Assembly: GCA_018398585.1 (NCBI GenBank)
Contig: JAGTTD010000022.1
Span: 1,205,501-1,269,500 of the forward strand
Length of the DNA: 64,000 nucleotides
Direction of reading: 5' to 3'
From: Simmondsia chinensis
Lineage: Eukaryota; Streptophyta; Magnoliopsida; Caryophyllales; Simmondsiaceae
Part shown: positions 20,510-30,837 of the stretch, in pieces
Numbering within the stretch: position 1 is the first letter of the stretch
Layout: every line of letters starts with the position of its first letter
The notes under the pieces: generated by a model
Told to the model about the DNA's origin: nothing
Seen by the model: the letters and a program-made list of their open reading frames with translations, nothing else
Database searches by the model: none
Position numbers and translations under genes: made by a program

Positions 20510-21621
20510 TATCCTTCTAAATGGACAGGTTCATGGGAGATGGCCCTTGGAATGTTTTTACTCGATGGCCGATGGGACAGGTTCCTATCCTTCTAAATGG
20601 ACAGATCCTTGGGAGATGGCCCTTGGAATGTTTTTACCCGCAAGCCCTACTGCTACCTTACATTCCAGAGCCTAAGGCCCAATTACTGCATTAGGACGAT
20701 TGAGAAAATCAACATCCTCCTCTTCTACTTCCATGGGTCGAGAGTGATGAAGTTGTAACAGCACAACATCATGCCCAGGTAACAATCCAGGATAATGAAG
20801 CTCCGAGAAACACTAGTGATAATGATTCCGCCACCTCTGGCTGGAATTCCAACCAAGCTTCAAGCCCCCTGCTTTGATCAGACACTCGCATACAAAAGTT
20901 AGTGTGCTCAGGAACCAAAACATGACAGAATCGTTTATGGAAGGGTCTAGCACATATCGGTGGAAAATGGAAAAGCTGCGGACAACAAAAAGGGGTAAGA
21001 GAGCAGTGAAACATAAGATGAAGGAAAAAGAGAAGCGGGAGCTACAAGATTTCTTAAAGGAAATGTCTCCCAAGAGTAGTGCAGGAAAATCGGCAAAAAC
21101 CACTGGAAAAAAGAAAAAGAGGAATAGGGGGAATCGGGGAAACAACTCTTCTGATGATGAGAAGATCTTGCAAGCAGAGAGAGTAATAGAAATGGGAAAA
21201 AGGCTAGGCCTAAATTTTGATGGGTTCTATCCTCCTATGGTGAAAGCCATGCTTGATTGAAGATGAATATGAGAAGAGATGATCACTGCTATAGTCTGGT
21301 TTGAGAGGTCTAGTGTCGAGGCATAGTTCCAAGATCAGCCCTTGTTTCGTCTCGCATGCCGATTTACTGTTCCTCTACTGTTGTGCTCCCTGTTTCTTTT
21401 GTCTTAGCACGTTTGTTTGTCCTGCTTCCCTATGTCATGGTCGGCTGTGTATTTGGGGTCTTGTGTTCTCGTGTGGGGGGTTCCGGTCTTTTCCTGTTGT
21501 TTTGCCTCACTGCTTTTGAGTTGGATGTTTTGGTCCCCCATTTTTGACAGTTGGACTCAGGCCTTGCTTGGCGAGTGGTCTGTTTGTATTGCGGCTTTGT
21601 CGCTAATTATCGAAAAAAACA
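20510..21621 (+). mobile_element. ORF1-only LINE (half-LINE) with 15-bp TSD
   Basis: Perfect target duplication agatgagagggctcc (20495-20509 and 21622-21636). The 5'-truncated body opens with a tandem 74-bp duplication (tatccttctaaatggacagg twice), then decayed ORF1 and an intact ORF1 end 20874-21260 with Lys/Arg-rich RGKRAVKHKMKEKEKRELQD and a final RVIEMGKRLGLNFDGFYPPM. The stop at 21258-21260 is followed directly by a T/G-rich 3' UTR of about 350 bp closing ggctttgtcgctaattatcg + A. No ORF2. Confidence 0.8.
20874..21260 (+). pseudogene. C-terminal part of LINE ORF1
   Basis: 128 codons open. The basic block (about residues 30-80) is a nucleic-acid-binding-type segment; the final roughly 30 residues match the same segment at 45370-45472 and the minus-strand copy near 14757-14880. 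Upstream coding sequence is broken by stops, so no full ORF1 protein can be made. Confidence 0.6.
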
Positions 21622-21636
21622 AGATGAGAGGGCTCC

Positions 21637-22030
21637 CTGTGGGCGATCTCGCACCTAGACTCCCATTCTTAGAACTCACAAGCCAATCTGCTGACTAATT
21701 TGCTTCCCGGAAGCACTAAATGAATAAAACTTGCACGTACTTTTTATTGATGAGACGAATGTCATCCACAATAAATAGAATATCTGTTGGAACCACATAA
21801 GAACCTAGACTAACCTTAATCACCACCTCAATAAACTAGCATGGAGCAACACATCTCTCGTCGTAACCGCCTCAGTCAGAATAATTGGCACATTACCTAT
21901 GGCTTTGCCAACTAGGATCATCTTGCCATAACCCTAGGCTTAAATTTGACACAACATAAATCATATAGAGTACAAAATTCTGTAGAATGAATAGTAAATA
22001 GTATAGTAAACTATGATGTAAATATAAATA
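21637..22030. other. unassigned sequence
   Basis: No recognisable gene or repeat. Confidence 0.35.
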
Positions 22031-22635
22031 ATTTATGGGGTTTTTAACATTAAAGATCCATGTACTTTGTCTATTGTGTTAATTTAGTTCTTGTAGTTCC
22101 AGTTGTGTCAATTTAGTCTTTTAACAATTGATATTGTGTCAACTTAATCCTTAGAGTAAAATATATGTTAAGTTGTTATTGGAATTGTTAATGATTCTAA
22201 GTCAATGAATGGATTTGTAGCGAGTTACTTGCATCTAACGTGACTGTCTAGTTAATGTTAAAGTATACAACTATTCATTGGCCTTTACCCATCAGCTTAA
22301 ACTTTAGGGGTGGTTGATTCCTTGACATCGTATCAGAGCCTTGTTGAACAAGAAGTCACGAGTTCGAATTCCAACAGCCTTCACTTTCAATATTAGGACA
22401 ATTTAAGCACAAGGTATAAAACATGCCTCTGGCATTCGCGTGGGGGGACATGTTAAAACTATTCATGGGCCTTTACCCATTAGCTTAAGCTTTTAAGATA
22501 GTTGGTTCCTTAACAGCTAAAAACTACGTCAATATATTAACTTCATTTTGACCAAAGTACTAAGTTTGACGCAACATAAATTGTAGAAAGACTAAATTGA
22601 CATAACTAAAAATATAAATACTAAATTGACACAGT
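22030..22635. mobile_element. ttagtccttgtac-type MITE, interrupted
   Basis: Left arm (ccatgtactttgtctattgt, caatttagtcttttaac) and right arm (gactaaattgacataactaa, taaattgacacagtgaaaaa) are inverse. The mini LTR element 22256-22515 sits between them. Related to 29950-30180. Confidence 0.5.
22256..22515 (+). mobile_element. SMART-like mini LTR retrotransposon, complete (260 bp)
   Basis: LTR1 22256-22327 (72 bp, TGTTAAAG...CTTGACA), PBS tcgtatcagagcc 22328-22340 (initiator tRNA-Met type, one change), internal region with B-box-like gagttcgaattcc, purine-rich cgcgtggggggaca just before LTR2, LTR2 22451-22515 (65 bp, TGTTAAAA...CCTTAACA). Flanking gttaa / gctaa is a 5-bp duplication with one change. 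It encodes no protein and must use enzymes made elsewhere. Confidence 0.82.
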
Positions 22636-22644
22636 GAAAAAGTA

Positions 22645-22768
22645 CAAAAACAACAATAATAATAACAAACCCAGTGCCTCAAGGATTTCCACCAATGCAG
22701 GGTCAGGGGGATGAGATGTACGCAGCCTTACCCCTTCAGGGTGCGAGAAATGTACAAGAACCTTTAGT
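22645..22768 (-). mobile_element. truncated Angio-tail SINE (minus)
   Basis: aaaacaacaataataataac then aacccagtgcctcaaggatt, ccaatgcagggtcaggggga, gtacgcagccttaccccttc. Ends in cagggtgcga; 5' part missing. Confidence 0.6.
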
Positions 22769-22782
22769 GTAAACAACCCTAA

Positions 22783-23015
22783 AAAGCAACATTTCCAGTG
22801 CCCCAAGGGCTTCCGCCTAAGCAGGGTCTAGGGGGGTGGATGTTCGCCGCCTTCCCCTTTCAGGGCTGTTTCCGAGAACACCCCAACCTGAGAGGTACAA
22901 CATGAGGACTTCTCAGGAGGTCACCCATCTTGGTACTACTCTTGCTCAAACACGCTTAACTTTAGAGTTCTACTAGATCCGGTGCTTGCGTATTGGTACC
23001 CTCTTCGGTTTTATC
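22783..23015 (-). mobile_element. 5S-headed SINE, full length
   Basis: Target duplication gtaaacaaccctaa / gtaaataaccctaa (22769-22782, 23016-23029; one change). On the minus strand: ggtaccaatacgcaagcacc, ggatctagtagaactctaaa, A box gttaagcgtgtttgagc, C box gatgggtgacctcctgagaa, then the tail domain to gggcactggaaatgttgct. It shares the gaaaatgttgctttt-type end with 9483-9723, a subfamily lacking TTG repeats. Confidence 0.85.
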
Positions 23016-23029
23016 GTAAATAACCCTAA

Positions 23030-23639
23030 TTTATTTTATATTTAAGGGTTATTTTAATATGGTGAGTATTGGGTAATGTTACCTATGAAATAAGGTTGAT
23101 GTCATTGGGTTGTAAAAGATTTGACTGAGATTTGTCTTCTCCAATGTAACTTCTAAACAGCTTCTCATTCTTTCTTGGCTTTGTTTATTGGGTGGGTGAG
23201 TTACTCATTAACATTATCTTGTGTTTAAAGGAATTGTTTACGTTCAATAGCCGGATTCGGATCTCAAATTAATCTGACATACTTTAGCACCCCAGAGTGC
23301 GTTTAAGCAGCGAGTTATAAAATGGATTTCTCTGTTTTATATAAAAACAACATATAGTAAAAGTACGTAAGAATTTCGAGCGTGAGAGACATTATCTTGT
23401 GTTTTTAGATGGTGGATTAAAGGAATTGCTTACACTTAATGACAAGATTCGACTAACAAACCTAATGTCTCCTTAGCATGTGAGATGTGCGCGTATACGT
23501 TGCATCATATAAAATGAGTTTTACCTTTTGTTAGGAGATGATTAGATATGACATTAACCCACTTAAGCCTTACTCGAGAAACGGCATCATATAGAGCTGA
23601 GCGGTGGTTGAAAATACGTGTGATTAGCCCAACTGTTAA
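23030..23639. other. unassigned sequence
   Basis: AT-rich; contains a near-duplicate pair (attatcttgtgtttaaaggaattg at about 23212 and attatcttgtgtttttag...aaaggaattg at about 23391) but no gene. Confidence 0.35.
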
Positions 23640-23915
23640 GAACTTAGGAGAGAGAAGCGCATCAATACTAGTTTACAGTGCTCCTAGCCTTGTATGTCAG
23701 TTGTTGCTACTGCTTCATTTGACTTAAGTAGTCCCTATTTGCATTAGATATGTCTATTTTTATTTAACTTGACTAAGAGTTCAGATGCTCTTCAAAAACA
23801 ACTTCTCTACAGGATAGCACCATGCGAAGGTAAGATTGCGTACATTATATACTTTCCCCAGACTCTGCCTCGGCAAAAGCCTCTTTGAGCCATTGGGTTC
23901 TTCTTGTTGTCAGTG
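23640..23915 (+). mobile_element. long-head Angio-tail SINE (plus)
   Basis: Same order as 9078-9320 with more divergence: tgtatgtcagttgttgctac, ttcatttgacttaag, agatgctcttcaaaaacaac, gtaagattgcgtacattata, gactctgcctcggcaaaagc, gagccattgggttc, ttcttgttgtc. Confidence 0.55.
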
Positions 23916-23919
23916 AGTT

Positions 23920-24100
23920 TTACCTTTCGTAAACTTCACCGTGGTTTGGGTCTAACCTATAGAATAGACATACATGAGATCCATATATAAGATCAAGTAT
24001 GGTATCATTCTAAAATCAATTAGCTTTAATTGAAATAGCTCACTAGCCTTATATATTGATCTCTTCTCTCTCACAACTCTTACGTACTAAGATTTTCACT
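23920..24100 (-). mobile_element. TRIM LTR remnant (minus)
   Basis: Complement of the TRIM LTR: ttcaccgtggtttgggtcta (ccaactccgtgggttgggcc inverse), catgagatccatatataaga, attctaaaatcaattagctt, agctcactagccttatatat, tgatctcttctctctcacaa. Confidence 0.55.
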
Positions 24101-24647
24101 AGACTCGTATGTACAGTTGTTAACAGTTTTTCCATAAATTAGCGTATGATGAGACAAATGAACACTCTTTTGTACGTAGTCTTACCCTTGTAGAGTGCTA
24201 TCTTGTAGAGAGACTATTTTCAAAAGGCCCCGACCGTAAAAGACTTTTTGGGGGTAATTTTGAAAAGGGAGCTGAAATTGGCATGTTCTTCCCCCATTTC
24301 CTTCCTCGAGCAACTGACTTGGTTCCCTTCCTCCCCATCCATTTCCATTGAAATCTGTATTTTTTTTTTTTTAAATTTTCATTTTCCAACCCCACATTAA
24401 TTAATTTCTTATTTTTTTATATTAATTTTATTTATTTTTTAATTAAAAAAAATCCTTGATTTGTGTTTCATGAAGACATAAGGAATGATGGGGTTCTTTG
24501 AAATTGTAATGCAAAATCTCTCAGTCTTTTTAGGGCCTCCAAACTTCTAGAAAATCCTTTTGTTTCCACTTTTTCATCCTTTTTGTTAATAAATTATGAA
24601 TTAAAATATCTTATTATTGTAATGTACAATGCAAGTAGATGGTATCG

Positions 24648-25115
24648 TTAAGGACTTCACATATGAGTCTAATTGAATATTCCACCCTTTTGGTCTTTGT
24701 TCTGTTTATGGTATGTATAAGGCTCTTGTTTTGGTCAGGAGTGCTCATTAGTGATCGTTATTGAATGTGGTATCTCATGCCTGGTCAGTTGTATACCGAT
24801 AGGGATATCCTTATCGGTTAGGTTGTTTTAGATGGTTATTTGTTTTATGTGTTGGAGTCCAGATTGCAGGCAGTTTACTACCTTGTGTGTCTTGGTGTTC
24901 TGACAGTTTGCTTTCGGGCTTTGCTCTATACTAATGTGCTTTCTTGGACTTGTACTCTAATTATCAAAAAAAAAAAGAGATAAGATATCATTATATTGTA
25001 AGTCTAGTGGGTTTACTTCAATTAAAACCATATGGTTTTAGAATGAAACCCTATTTAAGCTTATACGTAAATTTCATGTATACCAACTTCGTAAATCAGA
25101 CCTAAATGCTGGTCA
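24648..25115 (+). mobile_element. TRIM LTR split by a LINE 3' end
   Basis: The LTR start (cgttaaggacttcacatatgagtctaattgaatattcca, about 24648-24687) resumes at about 24990 (gtaagtctagtgggtttact ... aaccatatggttttagaatg ... aacttcgtaaatcagaccta). The piece between is the LINE end at 24690-24978. Confidence 0.6.
24690..24978 (+). mobile_element. 5'-truncated LINE 3' end
   Basis: T/G-rich 3' UTR closing gctttcttggacttgtactc, taattatc and 11 A. Inserted in a TRIM LTR. The target duplication could not be made out. Confidence 0.55.
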
Positions 25116-25239
25116 TCAAATTCTCATGTTGAAAATTAGGCATGTGGTTCATTGCATTTGCCTTGGATGCTATTATTCTCACATTTGATTTAGACATATC
25201 AAACATATATATATATATTCATATAATTGGTCTCTGTAT

Positions 25240-25401
25240 GGGTGACCTCCTGGGAAGTCCTCACCCTCAGGTTGGAGACACTGAGAAACAGCCTCTCTTC
25301 AGGTTAACAGCCTGAAGGGGGAAGGCTGCGTATATCCGTCCCCCCCTCCCCCCCGACCCTGCATAGGCGGGAGCCTTTAAGGCACTGGGTATGTTCCTTC
25401 C
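25240..25401 (+). mobile_element. 5S-headed SINE, truncated at the C box
   Basis: 17-bp target duplication ataattggtctctgtat / ataattggtctcagtat (25223-25239, 25402-25418; one change). The element starts exactly in the 5S C box (gggtgacctcctgggaagtc) and runs through the tail domain to gcactgggtatgttccttcc. Confidence 0.85.
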
Positions 25402-25418
25402 ATAATTGGTCTCAGTAT

Positions 25419-25950
25419 AATTGTCCGATATGATTGGCCTCTATATATTAATTGTGTATGTTTTATATAAACTAAAACAAGTTTAGTTACGCTTAAATCT
25501 ACTAATATAAACTGATTACAAAGCAATGGCATGACTTGTAAATAAGTGGACCCTCAAGGGCTGTTTTGTTGTAAGTTCGAGTCATCTTCAACGTTGCCAT
25601 CACAACTAGTCTTTCGTGTCCTTCATCTGCTTCATTTATACTTGACAAAATCAACCCACTTAATAAACGTTTCGCTAAATCAGTTTAGAATTGATGAAGT
25701 GAAACTATACGAGCATAATTATAAGATGTTTTTGTCTCATTTAAGCAAATTATAGTAATAATTAGGCATGATTTAAATTGCATTAATTGCTTTAACTTGA
25801 AACTATTCCATATCATTCCACCAATAAAAGCTCCACGTAATATCATAAATTTGTTTTACTAATAATAATAATTTGCTCTCTTATCAATTTACGTAATGAG
25901 AAAGGCTTATAGTAATGCAATAAATATGTCAAATATTGTTCTGCTAATTG
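25419..25950. other. unassigned AT-rich sequence
   Basis: No gene or repeat recognised. Confidence 0.35.
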
Positions 25951-26198
25951 GTAGGGGTTCATTTACCTGGTACTAATACACCGGATCCCATTAGAACTCC
26001 GAAATTAAGCGTGCTTGGGCGAGAGTAGTACCATGATGGGTGACCTCCTGAAAAGTCCTCGTGTTGTCAACCCTATAAGGTTGGGGCGGAAACAACCTCT
26101 TGTTAGGGTTATACCCTGAAGGGGCAAGGCTGCGTACATACCCCCCCCCCCAACCCCGCTTAGGCGGGAGCCCTTGAGGCATTGGGCATGTTGTTGTG
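25951..26198 (+). mobile_element. 5S-headed SINE, near full length
   Basis: aggggttcatttacctggta, ctaatacaccggatcccatt, A box gaaattaagcgtgcttgggc, gagagtagtaccatgatggg, C box tgacctcctgaaaagtcctc, the 5S end gtgttg, then gttggggcggaaacaacctc, ggggcaaggctgcgtacata, ccccgcttaggcgggagccc, gaggcattgggcatg and gttgttgtgg. Flanking duplication not evident. Confidence 0.8.
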
Positions 26199-26820
26199 GT
26201 CGGTCTCTACATTTATTATTTTTTTAAGAACAACATAGAGAAGGTCTCTACAATAATAACGTGCAAAATATTGAAATAAGAAGAAATTTCAAGAGAAAAT
26301 CATAAGCTGGAAGCGCAACATGTGTAAAGCAAAGCAATGCGAGTCGGCTTTGTCCATGGTCCGCGACACGAATGGTCGAAGTCTAAGTAGCGTATGGAGA
26401 GGCCAATCGAACTATACAAGAGCATTTGAACACGAAAGGCAAGATTTAACGTCAAATTATTTAGCAAATGTGCTCTAAGAAAAATCTATAATATTGAGTA
26501 AAGCAAAGCAATGTGAGCCGGCTTTGTCCATGGTCCGTTCAAACTGATCACTTATTTTTTATTATTTAAAATAGTTTTAATATTTTATTTTTTAGAAAAG
26601 TTGTTCTCTCATCTAGTAACTAAAATTAAATAAAATTTAAATATTAAGAACCTTTTTTGTCAAAAAATAACATTAGTGGTTATTTTGAACAAGAAAAATG
26701 ACGAGAGATTAATTTGAACAAATTTAAAAACTCTAAACACCCTTTCAAATAAAAGAAAAATAAATAATAAATAATAAACTTACAAATGTTAGAAATAAAA
26801 TACATAAATATCTCAGCTAA
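26199..26820. other. unassigned sequence with a short duplication
   Basis: gagtcggctttgtccatggt (about 26341) recurs as gagccggctttgtccatggt (about 26515), 174 bp apart, each preceded by aagcaaagcaatg. Otherwise featureless. Confidence 0.4.
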
Positions 26821-26821
26821 T

Positions 26822-27015
26822 TGTTGAGACTACATATATGAGCCTAGTAATTAGAATCTCACACAGGAGTTCTGAAAGTGAATAAATCAACATATAAGGC
26901 TAGTGGGTTACTCTACCTAATGCCAATTGGTTTTAATATAGAACAATAACAAATAACTTGAACTTAAATGTGAATCTTATGTGTGTCAACTCGGTGGGTC
27001 GAACCCAGGGTCGGT
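26822..27015 (+). mobile_element. TRIM LTR remnant (plus)
   Basis: tgttgagactacatatatga (LTR start), gaatctcacacaggagttct, aaggctagtgggttactcta, taatgccaattggttttaat, actcggtgggtcgaaccc. Diverged at the 3' end. Confidence 0.65.
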
Positions 27016-27670
27016 CCTAACATTTACAGCGCCAAAGCAAAAATTTAAAATAAGGCCCCTCATATAACTGTAATTGCAAAACTTATTAATATTAACAATA
27101 GATATTTTAAAAACTACAATTTTAAAAATTTTGGGGTCCCTAAAATTTGGAGGCTCCAGAAGATTGCTCGGATCACTCGAAGTTATATCTAATTATGATC
27201 GGACCTAACGGCTCGGTGAAAATTAAGAGCAATTTTATGCATAGTTAGACACAGAAAACCCCATTAAATAATGAAGAATGTTGTCTTTTTATGTAACCTG
27301 GGGGACCAGGAAATCTTAATTTTAATGGGCCTATTTAATTTATTTAATTTTATTTAATTTATTTATTTGGTTTATTAATATAATTAATTAATGAAAATTA
27401 AATGGAGGGTAATTCCAGAAGAGGGTGCTCGTGGGTTTTAGGAGAATGAGACGCTTTGAGAGGATGTTGGTCTTTTAAGATCTTCTTGGAAAGTGAAATA
27501 TTACATCTTTCCCTATATTTTTCTTTTTTTAAAAAAAAATTTAAATATTACAATTATCAAAAAATAATATTAAAAAAGGGTTGGGTCTCTGTATGTCACT
27601 TTACTGTGTAACTAGTCTTATATTTTTAATTGTGTCAATTTAAGTTCATGCATGTTTTATGTTAATTTTA
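27016..27670. other. unassigned, repeat-like sequence
   Basis: Segments ggcccctcatataactgtaa and ggggtccctaaaatttgg (27050-27150) look like ends of a decayed DNA element. The 27585-27665 stretch resembles one arm of the ttggtccctatacttt MITE. No gene. Confidence 0.35.
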
Positions 27671-27922
27671 AGGTGCATTTATCAGGCACTTAAGTGACAG
27701 ATTCCATTATAACTTCGAAGTTAAGCGTGTTTGGGCAAGAGTAGTACCAGGATGGGTGACCTCCTGGGAAATCCTCGGGTTGCCAGCCCTATAAAGATGG
27801 GAGTCCCCGGAAACAGTCTCTCGGCAGGGTTACACCATGAAGGGGTAAGGCTGCGTACATCCACTCCTCCCAGACTCTGCTTATGCAGGACAATTTGAGG
27901 CACTGGGTCTGTTATTGTTATG
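27671..27922 (+). mobile_element. 5S-headed SINE, near full length
   Basis: aggtgcatttatcaggcact, agattccattataacttcga, A box agttaagcgtgtttgggc, C box gatgggtgacctcctgggaa, tcctcgggttgccagcccta, then ccggaaacagtctctcggca, ggggtaaggctgcgtacatc, gaggcactgggtctg and ttattgttat. A possible duplication atgttaa(a)tttta flanks it with one indel. Confidence 0.78.
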
Positions 27923-27927
27923 TTTAA

Positions 27928-28080
27928 TGTTAAATTTTACTGAGCCTGTAGTGTTGGGTTATGGAATTGGCATTCATGAGATTCGTATATAAGTTTAAGT
28001 GGGATTTCATCTTAAAACCGATTGACATTACTTGGAGTGATCCACCAGACTTATTTATTGATAGTTTTTGTCTTAGTCTC
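27928..28080 (-). mobile_element. TRIM LTR remnant (minus)
   Basis: Begins tgttaaattttactgagcct, the complement of the LTR end; then gggttatggaattggcattc, atgagattcgtatataagtt, gatttcatcttaaaaccgat, ttggagtgatccaccagact. Confidence 0.55.
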
Positions 28081-28082
28081 GA

Positions 28083-28310
28083 GGAATCCACTATCCTAAA
28101 CGCTTAAACTGATAAATGAAGATCTAACAATAATTTAATGGTTTAATATGTTGCATGTCCTCTCACGCGAACGCCCATTGGATTTGAAGCATGGATATTG
28201 CACTAAAACACCTGTGCTTAAATTATGTTAATATTAAAAGTAGGGCCATTGGGTGATGGGTAAAGGCTCAAGAATGATATAATAGTTCAATACTTATAAT
28301 TCTAATATGA
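28083..28310 (-). mobile_element. SMART-like mini LTR remnant (minus)
   Basis: ccactatcctaaacgcttaa, then cgcgaacgcccattggattt, gcttaaattatgttaatatt, aaaagtagggccattgggtg, and part of the second LTR gatgggtaaaggctcaagaa. The PBS side is deleted. Confidence 0.5.
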
Positions 28311-28935
28311 GATTCTTATTAGATTCATATATGAAGTCATTAATAGTTTACAGTATGTTAATTTAGTGACGAAATTGTCTTGCATTGATCGTGATCGGTT
28401 CTTTCACTTTAGCGACGAAAATTGTTGCTTCAAGAGCTCATTCTCTCATTGTCTGACTTCGATTATGGTATGTCACCTTTTTGTTTCTCTCATTTTCTCG
28501 TATCTTTTCATTTTCGTTGTTATGTTTTGTACTTTTTTGTTGTAGCTTTCATGGCTCAATGTTCCACGTTTGAATTACGTCAACAGAAGGGTTTGTATTG
28601 ATTTTACTTACATCTGAAAATGATCTGTTGTTCAAAATTATATTAGTAAAGTAAATTTTATTTTATTATAGAGCCAGTTTGAAATAAATTTAAATTACAT
28701 AACACTGAATTAAGCAAACTAAAAATAAAAAGACTAAATTAATACAGTAAATAAAACACTGAAATATTAAAATATAAAAAATATGTTTGCTATGGGAACT
28801 TGACAAATCTTGGGTCAAACAGCAGGTCTCCATAGGGTCTCTCCCTTGTGGTGGCAATCAAGCTTGTTGATTTTGTTTAGTGTTATTTATTTTATTTAAA
28901 AAAATAATATATATTTTTTAAATATTTTGAATTTT
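28311..28935. other. unassigned sequence
   Basis: A right-arm-like piece of the ttggtccctatacttt MITE may lie at 28680-28770 (gactaaattaatacagtaaa). No gene. Confidence 0.3.
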
Positions 28936-28937
28936 TG

Positions 28938-29120
28938 TTACAACAACAACAGACTCAGTACCTCAAGGGCTCCCGCATAAACGGAGTCTGGGAGGGGTAG
29001 ATGTATGCAGCCTTATCCCTTTAGGGTGTAACCCTACCTAGAGGCTCTTTCCGAGGACCCCCAATCTTATAGGGTTGGCAACACGAGAACTTCTTAGGAG
29101 GTCACCCACCCTGTTGTATT
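28938..29120 (-). mobile_element. 5S-headed SINE, truncated in the C box
   Basis: Plus-strand order: acaacaacaacagactcagt, cctcaagggctcccgcataa, gatgtatgcagccttatccc, gaggacccccaatcttatag, gttggcaacacgagaacttc, ttaggaggtcacccaccctg. It ends within the complement of the C box, so the rest of the 5S head is missing. Confidence 0.75.
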
Positions 29121-29531
29121 GTTGAAATATTTTTGCTATTTTGTTTACTTTTTGTTCTCGCAATCGTATCGTCAATAACACCAACTTATTAGCATAACTA
29201 AGAACGAACAAGTACAGTAGAATGAAAATTGATATATTTTAGGAGATACCAGGAACATAGATGCCTCATAGCGTGAGAAAAATAGATTTTGTCCAATTTT
29301 TTTCATCGTTTCGTCAATGAACCAATCAGTCCTAAGATTAAGATGACGGTCAAGATTCATTAATGATTTTATTTTATACTACTTTAACGATGCCCTTCAT
29401 AACAAACGTCCTCACATGCCTTGTTCTTAAAATATATTAATGTTTAGAGCGATTGAGTTTTTTTTTTAACAAATGCTCGTACTATATTAACGTAATTATA
29501 AGAGTACCAAGAGAAACATATCAGTAATTTT
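29121..29531. other. unassigned sequence
   Basis: Nothing supported. Confidence 0.35.
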
Positions 29532-29712
29532 TTCCTATAAATTGCAAAAAAATCCCTAAATAAGCCGACCAATTGCTAGGCGAGGCCTGAGACTGCTCGC
29601 AACGACACGAGAACCAAAACACCCAACACAAAACAACAAAACATTAACAAACCGCTCGCCACAAGACCCGACCTACCAGACAAAGAGAACTGAACCAGAA
29701 AAGACACGGGGC
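29532..29712 (-). mobile_element. half-LINE family 3' UTR fragment (minus)
   Basis: The complement reads gtgtcttttctggttcagtt, ggcgagcggtttgttaatg, ggcctcgcctagcaattggt and gcaatttataggaaaaaa, which parallels 41400-41591 and 45600-45764 block by block. Only the last roughly 180 bp of the element were inserted. Confidence 0.65.
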
Positions 29713-29769
29713 AAAAATGCTACTTGGATGATTCAAGCTACTGTTAGAGATATTCTTAGAGTTAAAGTC

Positions 29770-29945
29770 GTTTTTTAGTGTATTTATCTTCATTGATCCC
29801 TCGTAATTGTAATCGAGTAGCCCATGTGATTGCCAAGCGCCATTTTGATAAATGTTGTAATCCTTGGTGGTGGATTGTACCACCCCCCGCAACTCTCTTC
29901 TGTTTTCTATCTGGCTTTGTTAGTTTGTTTCGGCTGTGGACGCGT
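29770..29945 (+). pseudogene. LINE RNase H-like C-terminus
   Basis: The frame 29778-30023 reads LIPRNCNRVAHVIAKRHFDK followed by WWWIVPPPATLF. This is the closing motif of the RNase H-like domain carried at the end of many plant LINE ORF2 proteins (R-N-x-x-A-H-x-x-A-K ... W ... P-P). Upstream domains are absent. A second, frame-broken copy lies at 31850-32040. Confidence 0.6.
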
Positions 29946-29949
29946 TGTT

Positions 29950-30180
29950 ATTTACGCCAAAGGTCCCTATACTTTGTTCATTATATCAATTTAGTCCTTA
30001 TACTTTTAATTGTGTCAATTTAGTCCCTGTATAATTCAAAATGTGTCAATTACCTTAACTTAAATTTGACCGAAAGACTAAATTGACACATTTTAAATTA
30101 TACAGGAACTAAATCGACACAATTAAAAGTACAAAAAGTTAATTGAAATAAAGAGTAAAGTGCAAAAATATTTGACATAA
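29950..30180. mobile_element. palindromic MITE (ggtccctatacttt)
   Basis: Nearly the whole element is one inverted repeat: ggtccctatactttgttcat, caatttagtccttatacttt and ttagtccctgtataattcaa on the left are answered by ttaaattatacaggaactaa, cgacacaattaaaagtacaa and aaagagtaaagtgcaaaaat on the right. Outside lie ttatttacgcc and gacataaataac. It sits directly on the LINE RNase H fragment. Confidence 0.7.
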
Positions 30181-30837
30181 ATAACCCAAAAAATATCACA
30201 CCTTGAATTACTTACAAGCTAAGATATATTTTCTATTTTTATTATTATTTTTTTTTTTTTTTGGTTGCTCTAGGATTGGCTTGTTTACCATTTTATTTGT
30301 CATATTTAATCTTTATTAGAATTCACCATTTTTATTACATTGTTTTTATCTATTTGTGTTACCAAAATCAACCTCAATAAAAAAATTATGAATTAAAAAT
30401 TAATCAAAAAAATTATTTTGAAGCAAATACATCATTAACTCCATCTTAGCTAGAAATCGACCCTTCTAAGCAAGTAACAAGTAATAAAAATAATTTGTCC
30501 AAATCCTGGTGGACGTCCATATGATTCAATTCTGCAATCAAAATATACCTAAATTTTTGACTTTTTTTTTATCTGTATTTGTTCACAATATTAATACTAA
30601 AAATAGGACAACTGGATTTAAAATTTTGACGTCTTAAGTTAGTGGATGGAACCTCATAAATAATTTTATTTTATTTTTTTCAATAATTGGAGTACAAGCC
30701 CTAAAAGGCACAAAAGTGTAGGGTAGGGGTCGAAAACTAATAAACAACAATAACAACAACAAACCCGGTGCCTCCAACTAGAGGAAACCCCCTCGTACAG
30801 GAAACAAAACCACTCAAAAAAGACAAATGGCAATGTA

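Noticed and set aside
26000..26180. Repeated 60-codon frames beginning MPQ.LP..G (also at 27721, 31378, 53974)
   Set aside because: They are translations of the 5S SINE tail in the antisense sense and recur only because the SINE recurs.
25951..26198. Functional 5S rRNA gene
   Set aside because: The 5S-like part is diverged, is followed by a SINE tail without a T-run terminator at the 5S end, is present as single dispersed copies rather than tandem arrays, and other copies are truncated with target duplications.
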